Notes: generated from the letters alone by a model not told the origin. A stretch of 64,000 nucleotides of DNA from Devosia crocina (GCF_900116545.1 NZ_FPCK01000003.1:496001-560000), one strand, 5' to 3'. Counted from the stretch's first letter, positions 46,128-55,197 are shown. Program-made: numbers and translations.

Positions 46128-47674
46128 TGGGTCCTGCCTCCTATTTCCGCCTCTTCCACGCTGGCTGGGTGCTGGCGCGGGAGGGAGCCTTTTCGGTCCT
46201 GCCTGCCGAATCCCTTCCCCCCATGATGAAACTCGGCATCCGGCTCGTGCGCCTGGTCGAGCGTCCCAGCGTGCGCAAGACCGGCCGTGTCGACCGGCTC
46301 AATGCCGCGCTCAACAAGTTGGGCCCGAGTTACGTCAAGTTCGGCCAGACGCTCGCGACCCGCCCCGATATCGTGGGGCCCCAGGCCGCAGCAGATCTGT
46401 CCGGGCTTCAGGACCGCATGCCGCCCTTTGATCCCGCGCTCGTGCCGGGCATCCTCTCGCTCGCCCTTGGCTCCAAGGCCGCTCAACTGACCGAGATCAG
46501 TCCGCCGGTCGCAGCCGCTTCCATTGCTCAGGTCCATAAGGCGAGCCTCAGCGTCCCAGGCATACCCCCCAAGACCGTGGCGGTCAAAATGCTGCGCCCG
46601 GGCGTTTCCGAGCGCTTTCACGCCGACACCAATGCGCTTTATGCCGGCGCGCGCCTTGCCGAAATCTTTGCCCCCTCGAGCCGGCGTCTCAAACCCAATG
46701 AAGTGGTCAAGACCCTTGATCATTCCATGCGTATCGAGCTCGACCTCAGGCTCGAAGCCGCCGCCATTTCGGAAATGGCGGAAAACATCAAGGACGACAC
46801 CGGCTTCGTCATTCCTGAGGTGCAGTGGGATCAGGTGGCGCAAAACGTGCTCACCACCACCTGGGTCGATGGCATTCCGATTCGCGATCACGCCGCACTC
46901 GATGCGGCAGGGGTCGACCGCAAGGCGTTGGCCTCAAAAATCCTTCAGGGTTTCCTGCGCCACGCCATTCGCGACGGCTTTTTCCATGCCGACATGCATC
47001 CGGGCAATCTCTTTGCTGATCGCCTGACCGGCGATGTCATCGCTGTCGACTTCGGCATCATGGGGCGCCTCAGCATCCGCGAGCGGCGCTTTCTCGCCGA
47101 CATTCTTTACGGCTTCATCACCCGCAATTACCGGCTCGTCGCCCAGCGCCATTTCGACATCGGCTATGTGCCCAAGCATCAGTCGGTCGATGATTTCACG
47201 CTCGCCATCCGATCCATCGGCGAGCCGCTCCATGGCCGCACCGCCGCAGATATTTCCATGGCCAAGGTCCTTGGCCAGCTCTTCACCATCACCGAACTCT
47301 TTCAGATGCAGACCCGGCCCGAACTGGTGCTTTTGCAAAAGTCGATGGTGCTGGTCGAGGGCGTCGCGCGCAATCTCGATCCGGACCTCGACATCTGGAC
47401 CGTTGCCGAACCGGTGGTTGCCGAATGGCTCCGGCGCGAGGAGGGGCCCGTGGGACGGCTCGAAGATCTGGCCGGTCACGTCACGCGCATGAGCGAAGCG
47501 CTCGGCCGCGTGCCGACCCTGATCGCCGAAGCCGAATTGGCGCTCGCCGAACACCGGCTCATGATGTCGCGCCCACCCAATCGCCCGCTCCAGGCCGCGA
47601 TCCTGGCCGTCCTCGGCGCCGCCTTCGTTGTCCTGGTCCTCGGCGCCTGGCGACTTCTTGCCATGTCGTATTAG
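46127..47674 (+). CDS. ubiB: UbiB family atypical kinase (ubiquinone biosynthesis)
   Basis: 515-residue ABC1/ADCK-like ATPase needed for early ubiquinone steps. The KxGQ motif is 'YVKFGQTLATRPD', the Ala-rich loop 'PVAAASIAQVHKA' replaces the kinase Gly loop, and 'FHADMHPGNLF' and 'AVDFGIMGRL' are the catalytic and metal sites. Two C-terminal helices anchor it in the inner membrane. In related genomes coaBC and dut follow ubiB; here coaBC is absent. Confidence 0.95.
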   Translation: MGPASYFRLFHAGWVLAREGAFSVLPAESLPPMMKLGIRLVRLVERPSVRKTGRVDRLNAALNKLGPSYVKFGQTLATRPDIVGPQAAADLSGLQDRMPPFDPALVPGILSLALGSKAAQLTEISPPVAAASIAQVHKASLSVPGIPPKTVAVKMLRPGVSERFHADTNALYAGARLAEIFAPSSRRLKPNEVVKTLDHSMRIELDLRLEAAAISEMAENIKDDTGFVIPEVQWDQVAQNVLTTTWVDGIPIRDHAALDAAGVDRKALASKILQGFLRHAIRDGFFHADMHPGNLFADRLTGDVIAVDFGIMGRLSIRERRFLADILYGFITRNYRLVAQRHFDIGYVPKHQSVDDFTLAIRSIGEPLHGRTAADISMAKVLGQLFTITELFQMQTRPELVLLQKSMVLVEGVARNLDPDLDIWTVAEPVVAEWLRREEGPVGRLEDLAGHVTRMSEALGRVPTLIAEAELALAEHRLMMSRPPNRPLQAAILAVLGAAFVVLVLGAWRLLAMSY

Positions 47675-47698
47675 TGTCTCCACACCACCCCTGGCGCT

Positions 47699-47737
47699 TC
47701 CCCTCTCCCCTCAGGGGAGAGGGTCAGGGTGAGGGGT
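47699..47737. repeat. REP-like palindrome after ubiB
   Basis: CCCTCTCCCC-TCA-GGGGAGAGGG (10-bp arms) followed by the GGGTGAGGGG end of the family. It lies 25 bases after the ubiB stop. Confidence 0.75.
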
Positions 47738-47897
47738 TCAGAATTCGGTTTAATCTAAAGCTCTCAACGCCTCAATCCTACCCTTCGGGCCACCTTCGCC
47801 TTTCAGGGGGGTAGGTAAAGAACTAGCTTTTCTTGCCCCCGAGCGGCCAAGACCATAGATTGCCGCCACCGGGCTCGCGCCCCTTTTGGAGAACAGC

Positions 47898-48500
47898 ATG
47901 GGTATCAAGGCGATCGCCAAAGTCGCGACGGCGCTGCTTGTTGGCGCCACCCTCGGCGGCTGCATCGATGCCACGCTTGAGGTGGAAGTCACGAGCGACA
48001 CCTCTGCCCGGGCAACCCTGACCCAGGTGATGGGGACCGATTTTTACGCCATGACCAAGTCCGGCACCGGCAGCGGGGAGACCGGCGTCGAGGGCTTTTG
48101 TGCCGAGGGCGATCTGACTGAACACGAGGATGGCAGCGCCACCTGCACCATCGTGCAGGAAGGCACGTTCGAAGAGCTGATCACCATCAGCGAGGGCGAG
48201 GATGCCCTTCGCTTCGCCTCGCCCGCTCCCGGCCTTGTCCGCGTCGCCCTGCCGAGCGGCGAGCTCCTGGGCGATATCGGCGCCAATAGCGATCTCGATA
48301 GCGAAACCCGGCAGATGGTCGAAACCTTTTTTGCCGGCCATACCGTCACCCTACGCATTTCGGGTGGAGAAATCACCGAAACCAACATGACCATCGCTGC
48401 CGATGGCCAAAGCGCCCAAACCGTTCTGCCCTTTGTCGATCTGATCAGCGGCGAGGCCGATCTTCCTGCCGAATTCTTTGCCATTGTCCGTGCCCAATGA
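47898..48500 (+). CDS. Predicted lipoprotein of unknown function
   Basis: 200 residues with a lipobox: '[11 protein letters not shown]' puts the lipidated Cys at residue 22. The mature part is acidic with a likely disulfide pair (FCAEGDL...ATCTIV), and alternates strands ([41 protein letters not shown]). It faintly recalls LppM-type lipoproteins, but I would not name it. GGAG is seven bases before ATG 47898. It overlaps dut by four bases (ATGA) and sits where coaBC is found in relatives. Confidence 0.75.
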   Translation: MGIKAIAKVATALLVGATLGGCIDATLEVEVTSDTSARATLTQVMGTDFYAMTKSGTGSGETGVEGFCAEGDLTEHEDGSATCTIVQEGTFEELITISEGEDALRFASPAPGLVRVALPSGELLGDIGANSDLDSETRQMVETFFAGHTVTLRISGGEITETNMTIAADGQSAQTVLPFVDLISGEADLPAEFFAIVRAQ

Positions 48501-48955
48501 CCTCTTCCGTTTCCATTTCCCTGCAATGGCTCGCCCATGGCGCCGGCCTTCCGCTTCCCCATGTGCAAACCGCGCTTTCGGCGGGTGCCGATCTCTGTGC
48601 GGCCGTGCCAGAGGGTGAGCCGCTGGTGCTGGCGCCCGGCGCGCGGGCCCTCGTCCCCTGCGGCTTCGCCATGGCCCTCCCGCCCGGCTACGAAGCGCAG
48701 GTGCGCCCGCGCTCCGGCCTTGCCGCCAAGCACGGCATCACCGTTCTCAATGCGCCCGGCACCATCGACGCCGATTATCGCGGCGAGGTCAAAGTGATCC
48801 TGGTCAATCTGGGCACCGAGCCATTCGCAATCGCCCGGGGCGAACGCGTGGCGCAGATGATCGTCGCTCCCGTCGTGCAACCGGTCTTCGCGGTCGTTGA
48901 AACGCTGGATGAAACCGAACGCGGCACGGGCGGCTTCGGCTCGACGGGCCGCTAG
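48497..48955 (+). CDS. dut: Deoxyuridine 5'-triphosphate nucleotidohydrolase
   Basis: Hydrolyses dUTP to dUMP and pyrophosphate, keeping uracil out of DNA. 152 residues. All five trimeric dUTPase motifs are present: 'SAGADLCAA', 'RPRSGLA', '[17 protein letters not shown]', '[10 protein letters not shown]' and the P-loop-like C-terminal '[10 protein letters not shown]'. Coupled to the upstream lipoprotein gene by a four-base overlap. Confidence 0.96.
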   Translation: MTSSVSISLQWLAHGAGLPLPHVQTALSAGADLCAAVPEGEPLVLAPGARALVPCGFAMALPPGYEAQVRPRSGLAAKHGITVLNAPGTIDADYRGEVKVILVNLGTEPFAIARGERVAQMIVAPVVQPVFAVVETLDETERGTGGFGSTGR

Positions 48956-48957
48956 CC

Positions 48958-49689
48958 TTGGCCGCCGCGCCGCCCCTCACGCCGGACGAGACGCGCCGCT
49001 ATGGCCGCCATCTCGTGCTCAAGGGATTCGGCGGCGCCGCCCAGCAAAAGCTCAGGGCATCGCGCATGCTGGTCATCGGCGCCGGTGGTCTTGGGAGCCC
49101 GGCGATCGCCTACCTTGCGGCGGCTGGCGTCGGGCATCTTGGCATCGTCGATCCCGACACGGTTTCCCTGTCCAATCTCCAGCGCCAGATCGTCCACAAC
49201 ACTGCCGGCATCGCCGAGAACAAGGCCGAAAGCGCCGCCGCCTTTGCCCACTCGCTCAACCCCCACGTAACCCTCGAAGCGCACACCACCGCGCTGACCG
49301 CCGAAAACGCCACTTCTCTTTTCAGCGCCGTTGATCTCGTTCTTGATGGCTCGGACAATCTCCTCACCCGCCGCACGGTTGCGGCAACAGCCGAAGCGGC
49401 CAGTATTCCCCTCGTATCCGGCGCCGTCTCGATGTTCTCCGGTCAGGTCACGGTTTTTGCCCCCCATCTCGGCGGCCCCCGCCACGACGCGCTCTTTTCG
49501 CCAGATGCGGACGACGCGAGCCTTCCCTCCTGCGAACTCAACGGCATTCTCGGACCCGTCACCGGCGTCATCGGCACCCTCATGGCCATGGAAGCCATAA
49601 AACTTGTCACCGGCGTGGGCACCCCGCTGATCGGCCGGGTCCTGCTCTATGACGGCCGCGACGCCCGCTTCGAGGAAATCACCTACTAG
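48958..49689 (+). CDS. ThiF/MoeB/HesA family adenylyltransferase
   Basis: E1-like enzyme that adenylates the C-terminal Gly-Gly of a sulfur carrier (ThiS or MoaD type). 243 residues starting at TTG 48958. ATP loop 'GAGGLGSPAIAYLAAAGVG', 'DPDTVSLSNLQRQI' and the catalytic Cys in 'LPSCELNGILGPVTGVIG' are conserved. The usual zinc CxxC pairs are missing: the position of CYRC reads 'RHDALF', and no second CxxC is seen near the end. It follows dut by two bases. Which carrier it serves is unknown. Confidence 0.88.
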   Translation: MAAAPPLTPDETRRYGRHLVLKGFGGAAQQKLRASRMLVIGAGGLGSPAIAYLAAAGVGHLGIVDPDTVSLSNLQRQIVHNTAGIAENKAESAAAFAHSLNPHVTLEAHTTALTAENATSLFSAVDLVLDGSDNLLTRRTVAATAEAASIPLVSGAVSMFSGQVTVFAPHLGGPRHDALFSPDADDASLPSCELNGILGPVTGVIGTLMAMEAIKLVTGVGTPLIGRVLLYDGRDARFEEITY

Positions 49690-49756
49690 CCGCCGTGCCT
49701 TCCCATTGTGGCCAAGACCTCCCGATGATACGCCAACACAGAGGCAAACGCGATCT

Positions 49757-49797
49757 GCCCCTCCCCCTTCTGGAGGGGGAGGCTAGGAGGGGGTAAA
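49757..49797. repeat. REP-like palindrome between convergent genes
   Basis: CCCCTCCCCC-TTCT-GGAGGGGGAGG hairpin followed by a G-rich tail, between the ThiF-like gene and infC. Confidence 0.65.
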
Positions 49798-49822
49798 AGG
49801 CATTCTCCAAACCCACGCCCCA

Positions 49823-49856
49823 GAACAAAAAAGGCGGGTCCATCGACCCGCCTTCT
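49823..49856. terminator. Terminator of infC
   Basis: A 10-bp perfect stem (49831-49840 with 49845-49854) and 4-nt loop; on the minus strand it is followed by a T6 run. It lies 23 bases after the infC stop. Confidence 0.9.
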
Positions 49857-49878
49857 TCAATTCCAAAACGCTGTCGCC

Positions 49879-50415
49879 TTATTTGGGCGCCAGCACCATG
49901 ACCATCTGCCGGCCTTCCGAGCGCGGCTGGCTTTCGACCTTGGCGATCGCGTCCATCTGCTCCTTGACCTTGACCAGAAGCTGCATGCCGATGTCCTGGT
50001 GGGCCATTTCGCGGCCGCGGAAACGCATCGTCACCTTGACCCGGTCGCCATCGCCCAGAAACCGCTGCACAGCCTTCATCTTGGTTTCGTAGTCATGGGT
50101 ATCGATGTTCGGCCGGAGCTGAACTTCCTTGACTTCGATAACCTTCTGCTTCTTGCGCGCTTCGGCCGCCTTTTTCTGGGCGGCATATTTGTAGCGTCCA
50201 AGATCGAGCATCTTGGCAACCGGCGGGTTGGAGTTCGCCGCGATGATCACCAGGTCGAGCCCGGCTTCCTGCGCTTCGGTCAGCGCATCACGCGTTCGAA
50301 CGACACCGCGGTTTTCGCCTTCGGCATCGATAAGCTGGATGTCGGGGCTGGTAATGTCCTCATTGGCAAGCGGCCCATCTTTCTGGGGCGCCGTGGGTCT
50401 CATTGGACGACGAAT
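49879..50415 (-). CDS. infC: Translation initiation factor IF-3 (ATT start)
   Basis: Binds the 30S subunit and proofreads start-codon choice. 178 residues from ATT at 50415: AAGGAA lies eight bases before it, and translation gives 'MRRPMRPTAPQKDGP', the standard rhizobial IF-3 N-terminus. The ATG at 50403 has no ribosome site at a usable distance. Rare AUU starts let IF-3 repress its own synthesis in E. coli. Both IF-3 domains are normal (GLDLVIIAANSNPPVAKMLD and HDYETKMKAVQRFLGDGD). Confidence 0.95.
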   Translation of the reverse strand: MRRPMRPTAPQKDGPLANEDITSPDIQLIDAEGENRGVVRTRDALTEAQEAGLDLVIIAANSNPPVAKMLDLGRYKYAAQKKAAEARKKQKVIEVKEVQLRPNIDTHDYETKMKAVQRFLGDGDRVKVTMRFRGREMAHQDIGMQLLVKVKEQMDAIAKVESQPRSEGRQMVMVLAPK

Positions 50416-50580
50416 GGCAAGCGTTCCTTGTGCTGTTCATGCCTGGGGGTGAATTGCGCCATAAAATCGTGTTACCGACCTGTAAAGTCAACTGGCCGTC
50501 TTGCGGTTTTTCCAGCTGTTGCCTTCCGGCTACGGCGGCTTGTGTGACAGCAAAACGACAAGACAAGGCCTCGGTTCCCG

Positions 50581-51348
50581 TTGACTTCCCAAGTCCTGCA
50601 AACGCTTAGCCTCGGCAAGGGCGCCGAAAACCGCACCATTGCCTACCTCCAGCGGCCCGGCCGGGCGCCTGGGCTTTTCTGGCTCAATGGTTTTCGATCG
50701 GTAATGAGTGGCGCCAAGGCGAGCGCTCTTGATGCCCTGGGCGCCCGGGAGGGGCTTGCGGTTACCCGATTCGATTATTCAGGTCATGGCCAGTCGGGAG
50801 GACTCTTCGAAGATGGTACCGTTTCGCGCTGGCTCGAAGAAGCCATCGCCGTCTTTGCAAGAACCGTGGGACCACAGATCGTCATCGGCTCCTCGATGGG
50901 CGGCTGGCTCGCCCTGCTGCTCGCCCGGCATCTGCACCGGAAAGGAGCCGCCCCGCTCAAGGGTCTCGTGCTCATCGCCCCTGCGGTCGACGCCACGCGC
51001 GACTTGATTCTGGCCCGCTTTTCAGCCGCCGAACGCGCTGAGCTGGCGCGCCGCGGCTATCTCGAACGCCAAAGTGCCTATGGCGATGGCGCCTATCGCT
51101 ATACGAAACGCCTTCTTGAGGATGGCGACAACCACCTTCTTTTCGGTAGCGTCATCGAAACCGGCTGTGCGGTCCATATCCTCCAGGGCGGAGAGGACCC
51201 CGACGTGCCGCCCGCCCACGCCCAGAAGCTACTGACCCACCTTCTTCACGATCCCGCCACCCTGACCATGATCCCCGATGGCGATCACCGGCTGAGCCGC
51301 CCAGGCGACCTCGACCGTCTCACGCGCATCGTTCTGGGCATGGTCTGA
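50581..51348 (+). CDS. Alpha/beta hydrolase
   Basis: 255-residue hydrolase resembling ABHD10/palmitoyl-thioesterase-like enzymes. The catalytic triad is visible: Ser105 in 'GSSMGG', Asp in 'GGEDPDVPP' and His in 'GDHRLS'. The oxyanion region is 'WLNGFRSVMSGAKA' and the strand 'RFDYSGHGQSGG' is typical. It starts at TTG 50581 with a weak ribosome site, so the exact start is less sure. It is divergent from infC. Substrate (ester or thioester) unknown. Confidence 0.85.
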   Translation: MTSQVLQTLSLGKGAENRTIAYLQRPGRAPGLFWLNGFRSVMSGAKASALDALGAREGLAVTRFDYSGHGQSGGLFEDGTVSRWLEEAIAVFARTVGPQIVIGSSMGGWLALLLARHLHRKGAAPLKGLVLIAPAVDATRDLILARFSAAERAELARRGYLERQSAYGDGAYRYTKRLLEDGDNHLLFGSVIETGCAVHILQGGEDPDVPPAHAQKLLTHLLHDPATLTMIPDGDHRLSRPGDLDRLTRIVLGMV

Positions 51349-51359
51349 ACGGCGGCAGC

Positions 51360-52010
51360 TCAGCGTGTCTGCAGTTTCGTCTTCTGCTGCCCCGCGCCGT
51401 CGAAATTGGCCGGGTCAAGCCACCGCTCATATTCCGCCCGCAGATCCGGCCATTCGCTATCGAGAATCGAGAACCACGCCGTGTCCCGGCTCTCGCCCTT
51501 GACGATCATGTCATTGCGGAACACCCCTTCGTGCCGGAAGCCGAAGCGTCTTGCCGCTGCCGCCGATGGCTCGTTCCTGGTGTTGCACTTCCATTCGAGC
51601 CGCCGATAGCCCAGCGCATCGAAGGCGTGTTGGGCAAAAAGGAAAAAAGCCTCGGTCGAGAGCCTGCTGCGTGCCATGGGCAAGCCCCAATAGATCGCGC
51701 CGATCTCGACCGAGCCATGTTCGGGCCGGATGCGCATCCAGGCCTGCTGTCCGACGACGCGACCAGTGGCCTTGTCGATCACCGCTACATAGCGATCCGG
51801 CCCCATATTTGCGGCGACGATCCGCTCTTCCATGTCGGCAAGCGAAGCCGGTGCCTCGCGGGGCAGGTAGCGATAGCGCTCAGCCCCACCCTCCATGGTG
51901 CTCACCGCGAAAAGATCGGGCGCATGCCCTGGCTCGAACGGTTCGAGCCCCACATAGCGTCCATCGAGCACCACCCGCTCGGGCGCGGAAATGGCCGGTT
52001 TCACGTTCAT
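51360..52010 (-). CDS. GNAT family N-acetyltransferase (RimJ/RimL type)
   Basis: 216 residues. 'RYVGLEPFEPGHAPDLFAVS', 'VEIGAIYWGLPMARSRLSTEAFFLFAQHAFDALGYRRLEWKCNTRNEPSAAAARRFGFRHEGVFRNDMIVKG' follows the RimL/RimJ pattern, though the acetyl-CoA loop (usually RxxGxG/A) reads 'PMARSRL', which is weak. The start overlaps the stop of the upstream SDR gene by four bases. The substrate is unknown. Confidence 0.8.
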   Translation of the reverse strand: MNVKPAISAPERVVLDGRYVGLEPFEPGHAPDLFAVSTMEGGAERYRYLPREAPASLADMEERIVAANMGPDRYVAVIDKATGRVVGQQAWMRIRPEHGSVEIGAIYWGLPMARSRLSTEAFFLFAQHAFDALGYRRLEWKCNTRNEPSAAAARRFGFRHEGVFRNDMIVKGESRDTAWFSILDSEWPDLRAEYERWLDPANFDGAGQQKTKLQTR

Positions 52011-52876
52011 CCCCGTGCCTCCCAGATCGCGTCGAGCCCCGAGCGATAATCGGGATAAAGCAGCTCAATCCCCAGCGCATCCTTGATCGCCCGGTTCGAA
52101 ACGCGTTTGTTGTCAGCATAAAAGCTGCGGGCCATCGGCGTCATTTCCGCCTCTTCGAAGTTTACCTCGGGCGGTGGCGCGATGCCCATCTTGCCGGCGG
52201 CATAGGTGATCAGATCCTGCGGAGGACCGGGCTCGTCATCGGCAAGGTTGAAGATGCCATCGAGCCGCCGCTCCGCCGCCAGCGCCGTTATCCGTCCGAT
52301 ATCGGCGGCGTGGATGCGGTTGAACACCTGACCCTGCTTGACCACCCGCCGCGCCGTGCCGTCGGCCAGTTTGTCGAAGCTCGAACGGCCAGGCCCATAA
52401 ATGCCGGCAAGCCGCAATATGGTAAGCGGCACGCCACGTTGGCGCGCATAGTCAATCCATTCCCGCTCGGCCGCCACCCGGTGCCGCGAACGGTCGTTGC
52501 GCGGATCGAGCGCCGCCCCTTCATCGATCCAGGCGCCCCCGAAATCCCCATAGACACCCACCGTGGAATAATAGCAGAGCCATTGGAGATCCGGCATCGC
52601 ATCGAGATCGCGCCGGTGGTGGCGCAAAGCCACATCGCCCTCCCGATCCGGAGCGATCGAGACCACCACATGGCTGGCCGTGCTTAAGGCTGGTCCCACT
52701 TCGGGCCCGGGTTCCGCTCCACTGAATTGAAGAGCATTTGTGCCACCAATCGACAGCACTTGCGCTTTTTCGGGGCCCCGAACGGTTCCCGAGATGCTAG
52801 CAAATCCACCGCGTCTGCGCATGAATTCGACACTCGCAAGCGAGGAATATCCCAGCCCGAAAAAGAAGACGCGCAT
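52007..52876 (-). CDS. Atypical SDR (YeeZ-like) NAD-dependent epimerase/dehydratase-fold protein
   Basis: 289 residues. The N-terminus 'VFFFGLGYSSLASVEFMRRRGGF' is a GxGxxx nucleotide loop of the YeeZ type, with 'HVVVSIAPDREGD', 'YYSTVGVYGDFGGAWIDEGA' and 'ILRLAGIYGPGRSSFDKL' typical of this atypical SDR group; the YxxxK pair is not clearly kept. Function of YeeZ proteins is unknown. ATG 52876 has GGGGA six bases before it; a GTG one codon earlier is possible. Co-transcribed with the GNAT gene. Confidence 0.85.
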   Translation of the reverse strand: MRVFFFGLGYSSLASVEFMRRRGGFASISGTVRGPEKAQVLSIGGTNALQFSGAEPGPEVGPALSTASHVVVSIAPDREGDVALRHHRRDLDAMPDLQWLCYYSTVGVYGDFGGAWIDEGAALDPRNDRSRHRVAAEREWIDYARQRGVPLTILRLAGIYGPGRSSFDKLADGTARRVVKQGQVFNRIHAADIGRITALAAERRLDGIFNLADDEPGPPQDLITYAAGKMGIAPPPEVNFEEAEMTPMARSFYADNKRVSNRAIKDALGIELLYPDYRSGLDAIWEARG

Positions 52877-52909
52877 CACTTGTCCCCGGTCCCAATCCGC
52901 CCGAAATCC

Positions 52910-53587
52910 CTAGAAATCGAGGTCCGCATAGCCCTTGCTGGGCTGCATGGCAACGACCCGGTCGTTGAGCAGCGTGCGGAAGGCGGGGCGGGATTTAAGG
53001 CGCGAATACCAGTCCCGTGTTTCCGCCGATTTGGTCCAGTCGATATCGCCCATATAGTCGAGGGTCGACAGATGCGCGGCCAGCGCGAAGTCGGCCAGGG
53101 TCATCTCGTCCCCCGCCAGCCAGCGGCGGCTCGCCAGCAACCAGTTGAAATACAACAAATGTTCGGCAAGGTTTGCCTTTGCCGCGCGCAACACCGAAGG
53201 CTCGGGCGTTGCCCCCTTCATGTCCCGCTTGGCAATTTTTTCTTCGACCAGGTAGCGCGTCACCTCGTCGTTGAACTTGACCAGCATCCATTCCACCAGC
53301 CGCCACATTTCGGCGCGCTCCAGCGGATCGGCCGGCACCAGCCCGCCTACGGTCTCGAGCGTATAGATATCCTCCACCGCATGCACTGCGGCGAGAATAC
53401 CGATCACCGGCATGTCGCTTTCTGTCACCAAAATGGGCAGCGTCGCCGCCGGATTGAGCTCGAGCAGGTGTTCCTCGCGCAACCAGGGCCGGATTTCCTC
53501 GAGGTCGAGCGGCACGCCATATTCGGCACACATCAGCCGGATCAACCGGGAAGCAGGATCGAGAGGATGATGCACGAGCGTTGGCAT
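52910..53587 (-). CDS. Glutathione S-transferase family protein
   Basis: 225 residues: an N-terminal thioredoxin-like domain (MPTLVHHPLDPASRLIRLMCAEYG...NPAATLPILV, with the cis-Pro 'LPIL' and Glu/Ser glutathione site 'TESDM') and a C-terminal helical domain with 'LAGDEMTLADFALAAHLSTLDYMG' (the N-capping box). The start at 53587 gives the normal GST N-terminus; a longer reading to 53650 is unlikely. The substrate is unknown. It is divergent from uppP. Confidence 0.88.
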   Translation of the reverse strand: MPTLVHHPLDPASRLIRLMCAEYGVPLDLEEIRPWLREEHLLELNPAATLPILVTESDMPVIGILAAVHAVEDIYTLETVGGLVPADPLERAEMWRLVEWMLVKFNDEVTRYLVEEKIAKRDMKGATPEPSVLRAAKANLAEHLLYFNWLLASRRWLAGDEMTLADFALAAHLSTLDYMGDIDWTKSAETRDWYSRLKSRPAFRTLLNDRVVAMQPSKGYADLDF

Positions 53588-53695
53588 GAAATGACTCTGA
53601 GATGACGCTGGGCCGCAGCATTGCTCTTGCTTGGCGCCAAAAGCGAACATGGCTAGAAAGGAGCAACTGACCCGAAAGACGAGTTAGGGGATCAA

Positions 53696-54508
53696 ATGAA
53701 CGCCGATCAAGGTCTTTTTGTGCCCCTGGTGCTCGGAATTCTCGAAGGGCTTACCGAATTCATACCGGTCAGCTCCACCGGCCACCTGCTGCTGGCCGGG
53801 CATTTCTTCGGCCTTACCCAGCCGGCCACCTTTATCGTGCTGATCCAGCTCGGCGCCATTCTGGCCATCGTTACGGTCTATTTCGCCCGTCTTGCGCTTC
53901 TCCTGCGCGATGCACTGGCCGGCCGTAAGCAGGCCTGGCACTTCGCACTTTCGGTGGTTCTCGCCTGTGTGCCGGCTGTGCTTGCCGGCGTTCTCCTGCG
54001 CGATTTCATTCAGGGCGATCTCTGGGAGTCGGCCGCACTGATCTGCTGGACCCTTCTTGCCGGGGGCATCGTGCTCCTTGTGGTCGATCGCCTCAAGCTT
54101 GAGCCAAGATACGACGATATCTACACCTTTCCCTGGCGGCTCGCTCTGATTGTCGGGCTTTTCCAAATGCTTTCGCTGGTGCCGGGCGTGTCTCGCTCCG
54201 GTTCGACCGTAGTCGGCGGCATGCTGTTCGGCGCCACCAAGCGCGCCGCCGCCGAGTTCACCTTTTTTATCGCCCTGCCCATCATGGTCGGCGCCTTTGG
54301 CTACGATCTCTACAAAAGCCGCGACCTGATCGATGCCTCGATCGCTCTCGATGTCGCCGTCGGCTTTGCCGTCGCGTTCCTTGCGGGCGCGCTGGTCGTG
54401 CGCTACCTCCTCGGCTTCGTCAGCCGCTACGGCTTCGCCCCCTTTGCCTGGTGGCGCATCGCAGTGGGTTTCTGCGGCCTGATCAGCATCTACGCCTTCG
54501 GCCGCTGA
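53696..54508 (+). CDS. uppP: Undecaprenyl-diphosphate phosphatase UppP/BacA
   Basis: Recycles the lipid carrier for peptidoglycan and LPS synthesis by removing phosphate from undecaprenyl diphosphate. 270 residues with about seven helices. The two active-site motifs are 'LEGLTEFIPVSSTGHLLL' and 'LVPGVSRSGSTVVGGM', with the paired Glu and Ser/Arg residues. AGGGGA lies before the ATG. Confidence 0.95.
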   Translation: MNADQGLFVPLVLGILEGLTEFIPVSSTGHLLLAGHFFGLTQPATFIVLIQLGAILAIVTVYFARLALLLRDALAGRKQAWHFALSVVLACVPAVLAGVLLRDFIQGDLWESAALICWTLLAGGIVLLVVDRLKLEPRYDDIYTFPWRLALIVGLFQMLSLVPGVSRSGSTVVGGMLFGATKRAAAEFTFFIALPIMVGAFGYDLYKSRDLIDASIALDVAVGFAVAFLAGALVVRYLLGFVSRYGFAPFAWWRIAVGFCGLISIYAFGR

Positions 54509-54524
54509 AGACGGGCCCATCTTC

Positions 54525-54568
54525 ACCTCTCCCTCTGGGGGAGAGGTTGGGCCGAAGGCCCGGGTCAG
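54525..54568. repeat. REP-like palindrome between uppP and lolA
   Basis: CCTCTCCC-TCTG-GGGGAGAGG followed by GGCCGAAGGCCCGGGT, between convergent genes. Same family as the others; probably a shared terminator here. Confidence 0.7.
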
Positions 54569-55197
54569 CGCGCGGCGGGATCGACCCCACGATAGGTCGC
54601 TGGAATCGAAAAATACGAACGCGGAATATCGACGCCCTTTTCGACGTCGTAGAGCGAGAAGGTCAGTTCCGCTCCGCTCGGCTCGACAAGGCTCCACTGG
54701 GAGAGATCCTTGGTCTCGACATCAAAGATCAGCGACACCTGCACGGTGCCGGCCACCGTCTCATCCACCACGGTGATGGCCATATAGCCGTCCGAGGTGG
54801 TGACATCGAGTACATTGGCATTGAGCAGGTTGATCTGCTCTCCCAGAAACTGCCGCAGCGGGATCGTGTCCTGGGGATAGGCGTAATAGGTCTCGTCCTG
54901 CCGGTTGAGCACATAAAAGCCCCGTCCAACCGACACGATTTCTTCGCGGCTCGGCGGATTGTAGCGGAAGCGCACCTTGTCCGGCCGTTCGAGGAAAAAC
55001 GTGCCCTCCGTCCGTCCGCCATTGGTGTCGATCTGCAAGAACCGGCCGACCATGGTGCGGATGGCTGAATTATGAGCGTTGATTTCGCCGATCAGCTGCT
55101 GCTCTTCGGGGGTAAGCGTTCGCCCTTGCGCAAGGACCGGCAAAACGGGGGCCAGAGCAAAAGCGGCACCGAGCAGAAGAGCATGGCGGCGAATCAT
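54565..55197 (-). CDS. lolA: Outer-membrane lipoprotein carrier protein LolA
   Basis: Periplasmic chaperone that carries lipoproteins to the outer membrane. 210 residues: signal peptide 'MIRRHALLLGAAFALAPVLPVLAQ', then the LolA fold with 'RTMVGRFLQIDTNGGRTEGTFFLERPDKVRFRYNPPSREEIVSVGRGFYVLNRQDETYYAYPQDTIPLRQFL'. It lies downstream of ftsK on the same strand, as in other Rhizobiales. Confidence 0.93.
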   Translation of the reverse strand: MIRRHALLLGAAFALAPVLPVLAQGRTLTPEEQQLIGEINAHNSAIRTMVGRFLQIDTNGGRTEGTFFLERPDKVRFRYNPPSREEIVSVGRGFYVLNRQDETYYAYPQDTIPLRQFLGEQINLLNANVLDVTTSDGYMAITVVDETVAGTVQVSLIFDVETKDLSQWSLVEPSGAELTFSLYDVEKGVDIPRSYFSIPATYRGVDPAAR

